Source: Zoogloeaceae bacterium
GTDB lineage: Bacteria; Pseudomonadota; Gammaproteobacteria; Burkholderiales; Rhodocyclaceae
Assembly: GCA_031290955.1 (NCBI GenBank)
Contig: JAISLJ010000210.1
Span: 1 to 19,197 of the forward strand
Reading direction: 5' to 3'
Length of the DNA stretch: 19,197 bases
Shown one piece after another: positions 16,130-19,197 of the stretch. Made by a program: the position numbers and the translations under genes. Each line of letters opens with the position of its first letter. The first letter of the stretch is position 1. The notes beneath the pieces were generated by a model that saw only the letters and a list, made by a program, of their open reading frames with translations, made no database searches and had not been told where the DNA came from.

Positions 16130-16358
16130 GACAATGCCCGCCGCAAAAACATTCCCTCTCCCCGGCGGGGAGAGGGCTAGGGTGAGGAGCGTTTTGCAGG
16201 GTTGCCTCCGCCATTTCCAGATAGCCGCCGATCAAGGCCGCTTGCGCCGACAAACGCCCGACCTCGCGCTCCAGATGCGCCAGCTTTTCCCGGCAGATCG
16301 TGAGTGTGTCCAGCGCGGCTTCGCGGGAGAGGCAAGGGGGATCAAAATCTATCGTCAT
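16119..16358 (-). CDS. Small hypothetical protein with repeat-derived C-terminus (79 aa)
   Basis: I do not recognise a named family. Residues 1-55 form a likely helical protein (TICREKLAHLEREVGRLSAQ, then AALIGGYLEMAEATLQ) with heptad spacing. From about residue 57 on, the frame runs through a palindromic repeat, giving HPSPLPAGERE, the common translated signature of such repeats, and then a Cys/His tail (CFCGGHCHAP). A TGAGGA ribosome site overlapping the stop of the previous gene supports the start. The 3' end overlaps the W start by 11 bases. The original gene probably ended earlier or differently before the repeat arrived. Confidence 0.65.
   Translation of the reverse strand: MTIDFDPPCLSREAALDTLTICREKLAHLEREVGRLSAQAALIGGYLEMAEATLQNAPHPSPLPAGERECFCGGHCHAP
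16154..16176. repeat. Hairpin repeat within the 79-aa coding frame
   Basis: Arms CCCTCTCCCC (16154-16163) and GGGGAGAGGG (16167-16176) form a perfect 10-bp stem with a 3-base loop, part of a longer CCTCACCCTAGCCCTCTCCC-type element on the minus strand. It encodes part of the C-terminus of the preceding frame and lies 25 bases before the W start codon. Confidence 0.75.
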
Positions 16359-16367
16359 GGCAATTCC

Positions 16368-16637
16368 TCATGCTGGATCAGGCCGGTACGCCTTGGCCTC
16401 GTCCGCCTTGGCCTTCGCCATGCCGATTGACACCGCCGCCGCGACGCGGGCCTCCATCGCGCCCGCCAGACGATGGATGATCTCCGGCCCGGCTTCGGTA
16501 TCCGGCGGCTCGCCCGCGTCCAGTTTTTCGCGTACCTTGTCGCTCCAGAGCTTGAATTCGGCGATTTCCGCCTTGCCGATGTCCATCACGGCGGCAAGCG
16601 GGTTGTCAACGAATTCGGGATCAATCACGTCGGTCAT
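16368..16637 (-). CDS. Small hypothetical tail-operon protein (89 aa)
   Basis: No family recognised. The protein is acidic and mostly helical, with no membrane or signal segment: MTDVIDPEFVDNPLAAVM, then EIAEFKLWSDKVREKLDAGE and an Ala-rich C-terminal helix. The start overlaps the V stop codon (ATGA) and has GGAG upstream, and the stop overlaps the ribosome site of the next gene, so it is well embedded in the operon. P2 has no gene between V and W, so this is an extra cargo or accessory assembly gene. Confidence 0.75.
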   Translation of the reverse strand: MTDVIDPEFVDNPLAAVMDIGKAEIAEFKLWSDKVREKLDAGEPPDTEAGPEIIHRLAGAMEARVAAAVSIGMAKAKADEAKAYRPDPA

Positions 16638-17329
16638 GACGGCGGTTCTCCGGGTTCCGGCGGCTTGATGATTTTCAGCGGGAATTTCGGCTTCACCGGC
16701 ACACTGTCGCCGCCCAGGGCAACGCCATCGACGCCATGCTGGTGATGGTTGGTGTTGCCCGCCCCATCCAGTTGCACGCCCGCCGCGATGTCATTCGCGC
16801 CGTTGATGTTGTTGATATCGACGATGGCGTTCTTGTGCGTGTGCATATTGCCGATGATGTCGACTTCGCCCGTGAATTCGGTCAAGGGCGTATCGACCAG
16901 GAAGAATGGCGTCTTCAGGCAGGTCATGCCCCGCGTCAGGGTCAGCACCGTGGAACCCAGATTGATCTGGAACAGGTGCGCGGCATGGTCGTAGAGGATG
17001 AACGTGCCGTCGGGGAACAGGCGCTTCCACTGGTTCTTGTCATGCGAGGGCGGCGGGTGCGCGGTCGAGGGGACGCCGGGAAAGACGATGCCGCCCGCCA
17101 GTTCGCCGGAAGGCGAGAAGATCATGCACTCTTCGCCGATGGTGGGCGGGTCCCAGTCGGTGGTCGCGCCTTCTCGCCGTTCTCGCCAAGTGAGCCAGTT
17201 GGTTTCCAGCCCGCCGGTTTTGACGCGGCACTTGCCCGCCGCGTGATCGACGGCGGAGACCACGCCGATGCGAATCAAGGATTCAATTCGGCGGTTCATG
17301 TCGGCGGGGAGGGCGTCGGCTTCCGGCAT
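16634..17329 (-). CDS. V: Baseplate spike/assembly protein V (231 aa)
   Basis: Matches the P2 gpV family: an N-terminal helix then LIRIGVVSAVDHAAGKCRVK, GGLETNWLTWRERR, PTIGEECMIFSPSGEL and FPDGTFILYD, followed by a beta-helical C-terminal spike. Two His motifs, HTH at about residue 163 and HHQH near residue 199, resemble the HxH metal site at the tip of P2 V. The spike pierces the outer membrane when the sheath contracts. The start shares one base with the previous stop (TGATG) behind GGAGG. An internal ATG ten codons later is possible but less well supported. P2 V is about 211 residues. Confidence 0.92.
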   Translation of the reverse strand: MPEADALPADMNRRIESLIRIGVVSAVDHAAGKCRVKTGGLETNWLTWRERREGATTDWDPPTIGEECMIFSPSGELAGGIVFPGVPSTAHPPPSHDKNQWKRLFPDGTFILYDHAAHLFQINLGSTVLTLTRGMTCLKTPFFLVDTPLTEFTGEVDIIGNMHTHKNAIVDINNINGANDIAAGVQLDGAGNTNHHQHGVDGVALGGDSVPVKPKFPLKIIKPPEPGEPPS

Positions 17330-17802
17330 CAGAACGCCTCCGCAAAACGGGCGAGAATCATGTCCTCAATCATCTCCCGATCCGCGCCCGGAATGCCCAA
17401 AAGCGGGCGGGCAGTGTATTGAATGCGTTTCTGGTATCGGCGGGTCAATTTGTCGCGCAGACCATAATGATGCACCCGCGCAAGATTCGCCGCGCCGCCC
17501 GTGAAAAACAGGCGCGCTTCATCCGGGCGCGATTTTGTTTTCAACCATTTGGCACTTTTCATTTTCTGGAACATGCGATCTTTTACGCCATTCCTTTTCT
17601 TGCCGCGCTGCGTTTTCCGGGGCGCAAAAGCCGTGCCTTCCGGGGATACATTCTTGCCGATGCGCTTGCGGTTTTCCGCGCCGATGCGCCGGATGATCTG
17701 GTTCAGCAATTTCTTGCGCCCCGCAGGCGCAAGCGCCCGGATCATGTGATCGATCACGGCTTCCAACCGATCCGCGCCAACGATTTCCGCGAAGTTATGC
17801 AT
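17329..17802 (-). CDS. S: Phage virion morphogenesis / tail completion protein S (157 aa)
   Basis: Matches the P2 gpS family over its length: APAGRKKLLNQIIRRI, NVSPEGTAFAPRK, MFQKMKSAKWLKTKSRPDEA, ANLARVHHYGLRD, then YTARPLLGIPGADREMIEDM. S is needed to complete the tail and join it to the head. The frame also has an ATG at 17826, but the ATG at 17802 has an AAAGGGG ribosome site eight bases upstream and gives a P2-like N-terminus (MHNFAEIV), so I chose it. Its 5' side faces the divergent brnT promoter, and no clear minus-strand promoter is visible there, so transcription may have to read through brnTA. Confidence 0.9.
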   Translation of the reverse strand: MHNFAEIVGADRLEAVIDHMIRALAPAGRKKLLNQIIRRIGAENRKRIGKNVSPEGTAFAPRKTQRGKKRNGVKDRMFQKMKSAKWLKTKSRPDEARLFFTGGAANLARVHHYGLRDKLTRRYQKRIQYTARPLLGIPGADREMIEDMILARFAEAF

Positions 17803-17822
17803 GACGCGCCCCTTTTGTCGTT

Positions 17823-17870
17823 GCATCTACAATTTGCTTGACTTTGCGCAAAAACGCACCTACAATATGC
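17823..17870 (+). promoter_or_regulatory. Direct repeats around the brnT promoter, candidate operator
   Basis: Two 15-base copies, GCATCTACAATTTGC (17823-17837) and GCACCTACAATATGC (17856-17870), match at 13 of 15 positions and are 33 bases apart, about three helical turns. A perfect 10-base palindrome TTTGCGCAAA (17843-17852) sits between them. BrnA antitoxins repress their own promoter, so these are good operator candidates. Confidence 0.55.
17838..17866 (+). promoter_or_regulatory. Sigma-70-type promoter of brnTA
   Basis: A -35 box TTGACT (17838-17843), a 17-base spacer and a -10 box TACAAT (17861-17866). The standard distance puts the transcription start at 17873, the A of the brnT start codon. 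The spacer contains a palindrome, so a bound repressor would cover the promoter. Confidence 0.75.
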
Positions 17871-17872
17871 CT

Positions 17873-18145
17873 ATGATTTCCTATGACGAAACCAAGCGCC
17901 TTCAGAACCTGAAAAAGCACGGGTTTGATTTCATTGGCGCGGAAGAAATTTTCGCGGGATTCACGGTGTGCCGCGAGGACGGGCGCGACGCCTATGGCGA
18001 GATGCGTTTCCAGTCCATCGGCATTTGGCGCGGCGTCGTGGTGTTCGTGGTGCACACCGCGAGAGGCGACGCGGATCACGTCATTTCGATCCGAAAGGCG
18101 GAAAAACATGAAGAACGAATCTTCTGGAAAAACTACCCTGGCTAA
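17873..18145 (+). CDS. brnT: BrnT toxin (ribonuclease of type II toxin-antitoxin, 90 aa)
   Basis: Matches the BrnT family: MISYDETKRLQNLKKHGFDF at the start, then IGAEEIFAGF, a RFQSIGIWRGVVVFVVHTAR core and the C-terminal VISIRKAEKHEER, the usual end motif (ISxRxAxxxER). BrnT is a RelE-like ribonuclease that blocks translation and is neutralised by BrnA. Codons in frame extend upstream to 17801 but overlap the promoter. ATG 17867 and 17873 are both possible; I chose 17873 from the family start. No ribosome site precedes it, and the promoter predicts a leaderless message. It is the only plus-strand operon in the window. Confidence 0.9.
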   Translation: MISYDETKRLQNLKKHGFDFIGAEEIFAGFTVCREDGRDAYGEMRFQSIGIWRGVVVFVVHTARGDADHVISIRKAEKHEERIFWKNYPG

Positions 18146-18440
18146 CCGCACTGACTGGGCGCGGGCGCGCGCGATGACGGACGCGGACATCCTGCACGAC
18201 GAGGACAGCCCGGCCACCCGGCCCGAGGACTGGGAGGGCGCAGCCTTGAAACTGGGCGGCGTGGTGATTGGCCGCGCCCGTGTGCGCGGGCCGGGCAAGC
18301 GTCCGAAGAAGGAACAGGTGGCGATCCGCTTTTCCCCGGAAGTGCTCACGGCCTTTCGCGCCACAGGACGCGGCTGGCAGACGCGCATGAACGCGGCATT
18401 GCAGGAATGGCTGGAAGCGCATCCGGAAATGCGCTCGTAA
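18108..18440 (+). CDS. brnA: BrnA antitoxin (ribbon-helix-helix, 110 aa)
   Basis: The BrnA pattern is clear: RTDWARARAMTDADI near the N-terminus, and a C-terminal ribbon-helix-helix fold from KKEQVAIRFSPEVLTAF through RGWQTRMNAALQEWLEAH (residues about 68-105). The beta strand (QVAIRFS) contacts DNA and the N-terminal part binds BrnT. The start at 18108 has an AAGGCGG ribosome site and overlaps the brnT end by 38 bases, usual for this pair. The gene ends 9 bases from the convergent E' stop, so the module is packed tightly against the tail genes. Confidence 0.9.
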   Translation: MKNESSGKTTLANRTDWARARAMTDADILHDEDSPATRPEDWEGAALKLGGVVIGRARVRGPGKRPKKEQVAIRFSPEVLTAFRATGRGWQTRMNAALQEWLEAHPEMRS

Positions 18441-18449
18441 CGCGCTCGG

Positions 18450-18569
18450 TCACTCATGATCCGCCTCGCTCCTCACCCTGGCCCGCTCGCGCCAGTCCAT
18501 GAGTTCGGAGAGGCTCATCCTTTCCATTTCGGAAGGCGGCCAGTGGAAGGTGACGGCAAGATCGGCCAT
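18450..18569 (-). CDS. E': GpE family tail protein, E' part (39 aa standalone frame)
   Basis: The frame contains MADLAVTFHWPPSEMERMSL, then SELMDWRERARVRSEADHE, which matches the P2 GpE family pattern (MADxAVxFHWPPSExxxMSLxEL). It is in the -1 frame relative to E and extends upstream without a stop to the slippery site at 18620. It can be made either as a 39-residue product from this ATG or, as in P2, as the end of an E-E' fusion. The fusion would have 84 residues from E and 56 from the shifted frame, 140 in total (P2 E+E' is about 142). The frame is too short to stand out on length alone. Confidence 0.88.
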   Translation of the reverse strand: MADLAVTFHWPPSEMERMSLSELMDWRERARVRSEADHE

Positions 18570-18577
18570 GACGTCCT

Positions 18578-18871
18578 CTATTCGATTTGGGCATCTTCCG
18601 CTTGCGCGGATTTCGGCAGCAAAAAAGCGGAGACCGCCGCCCCCAATTGAAAGAGGTCGGGGGCGGAAAGGGCATTGCGGATTTCGATCTCGGTCAAGGC
18701 CGGATCGGTGATGCGCGGCAAAACCGTGGTCAGCGCCGCCACGTCCATTTGCGCCAGGTCAAAGATTTTTGTGCCACGCAGCCAGCCTGTGCCAGTGGGC
18801 GACAGCAACGCAATCTCGGTCAAGACGTGCTCGCCGCGCTTGATCGGGCTTTCAAGGGTGATCGTTTTCAT
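18578..18871 (-). CDS. E: Tail assembly chaperone E (97 aa)
   Basis: Matches the P2 E / Mu gp41 family: MKTITLESPIKRGEHVLTEI, LRGTKIFDLAQMDVAALTTVL, PRITDPALTEIEI, then DLFQLGAAVSAFLLPKSA. These chaperones bind the tape-measure protein while the tail tube forms. The start at 18871 has an AAGGA ribosome site and follows FII by 21 bases. The frame ends 45 codons' worth of bases before the E' stop, with the slippery site inside codons 83-84. Confidence 0.92.
   Translation of the reverse strand: MKTITLESPIKRGEHVLTEIALLSPTGTGWLRGTKIFDLAQMDVAALTTVLPRITDPALTEIEIRNALSAPDLFQLGAAVSAFLLPKSAQAEDAQIE
18620..18626 (-). promoter_or_regulatory. -1 ribosomal frameshift site (TTTTTTG) in E
   Basis: On the minus strand the E codons GCT TTT TTG form the heptamer TTTTTTG, the same T6G slippery sequence known from phage P2 E. 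A one-base backward slip opens the frame that continues to the E' stop at 18450. No stop codon interrupts the shifted frame, and it encodes the GpE motif. Confidence 0.88.
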
Positions 18872-18892
18872 GTGTTCGTCCTTTTTTACAGG

Positions 18893-19197
18893 TTAAAGGC
18901 CAAGCGCGGCGCGGTAATCGGCCAGCCGATCCTCGCCATTGATGGTCTCCACGAAATTGACGAAATCCCTTTCGACGAGGACTTCGCCATTGACGGTGAA
19001 CTTGTAGTAGCTCACCGAGGATTTAACCTTCAATTCCGTGTCATCCCCGGCTTTCGCGTTGCCGGGATCGATTTCGGTATGTCGCCCGCGAATGACAACA
19101 TCCACGGCGTCCACCTCGGCGGTGTCGTCCTTCTGGTAGGCCCCGGCAAAGCGCAAGAGAACGCCATCCACCTTGGGGATGCCGTATTGCCGATACA
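18893..19197 (-). CDS. FII: Major tail tube protein FII, 3' part (runs off the window)
   Basis: The visible part of the tube protein family is unmistakable: a YRQYGIPKVDGVLLRFAGAY start, KDDTAEVDAVDVVIRGRHTE, PGNAKAGDDTELKVKSSVSY and the C-terminal DRLADYRAALGL. The P2 protein is about 172 residues; about 100 are present. The open frame continues past the right edge, so an internal GTG at 19171 is not a start. FII forms the inner tube pushed through the membrane by sheath contraction, and it is followed by E, as in P2. The sheath gene FI would lie just beyond the window. Confidence 0.92.
   Translation of the reverse strand, partial: YRQYGIPKVDGVLLRFAGAYQKDDTAEVDAVDVVIRGRHTEIDPGNAKAGDDTELKVKSSVSYYKFTVNGEVLVERDFVNFVETINGEDRLADYRAALGL

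Noticed and set aside
17801..17872. N-terminal extension of BrnT from 17801
   Set aside because: It would be coded across the -35/-10 boxes and the 5' end of S, and it has no counterpart in the family.
18454..18675. 73-residue minus-strand frame over the E/E' region
   Set aside because: It is in the third frame. The real products are E and the -1 frame with the GpE motif; this one has no family pattern and is Arg-rich in the way of shadow frames.
18454..19197. tRNA or attachment site near the brnTA/E' junction
   Set aside because: No cloverleaf-like sequence, no duplicated core and no integrase gene were seen in the window.

Overview
The window is GC-rich bacterial DNA, probably from a proteobacterium (beta or gamma class, low confidence). 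The reasons are a giant Gram-negative type V autotransporter, a contractile-tail (P2/Mu-type) prophage tail cluster, and many short palindromic repeats of the kind that end or separate genes in such genomes. Every convincing gene is on the minus strand except one toxin-antitoxin pair, so the region reads from right (about 19.2 kb) to left.

Right part (about 13-19.2 kb): a P2-like tail and baseplate operon. In transcription order it holds the tail tube protein FII (cut by the window edge); tail assembly chaperone E with its -1 frameshift extension E', with a TTTTTTG slippery site; a gap where the tape-measure, U and D genes would be expected; tail completion protein S; spike V; two small unknown genes; baseplate wedge W; J; and I. 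Next come a small structural protein, a 1048-residue DUF4815 protein and a 118-residue coiled-coil protein, probably the baseplate periphery or fibre part (9-13.4 kb). Most junctions overlap or are only a few bases apart.

Between E' and S, on the opposite strand, sits a brnT-brnA toxin-antitoxin module. It has a textbook sigma-70 promoter (17-bp spacer) whose predicted transcription start coincides with the brnT ATG, and palindromic and direct-repeat sequences that could be BrnA operators. No tape-measure gene is present in the window, so the module may have replaced T-U-D or landed at a module junction.

Left part (0.17-8.56 kb): one 2795-residue autotransporter with a signal peptide, 'VYGG' repeats, three super-modules of about 440 residues made of autotransporter-associated beta-strand repeats, a polyproline/TPP linker encoded by a GGC/GGT-type triplet tract, a GTPG linker and a C-terminal beta-barrel ending in Phe. 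It is co-oriented with the tail genes and separated from them by 515 bp of repeats, so it is either phage-borne cargo or the first host gene past the prophage.

The gaps between genes are filled by a family of composite palindromic repeats. Copies lie at about 8.73-8.94 kb and 15.55-15.75 kb (about 97% identical over 206 bp) and, diverged and inverted, at about 12.6-12.9 kb. Smaller hairpins lie at 0.1, 12.6, 14.6 and 16.15 kb. One copy separates W from J, and one hairpin lies inside a small coding frame.
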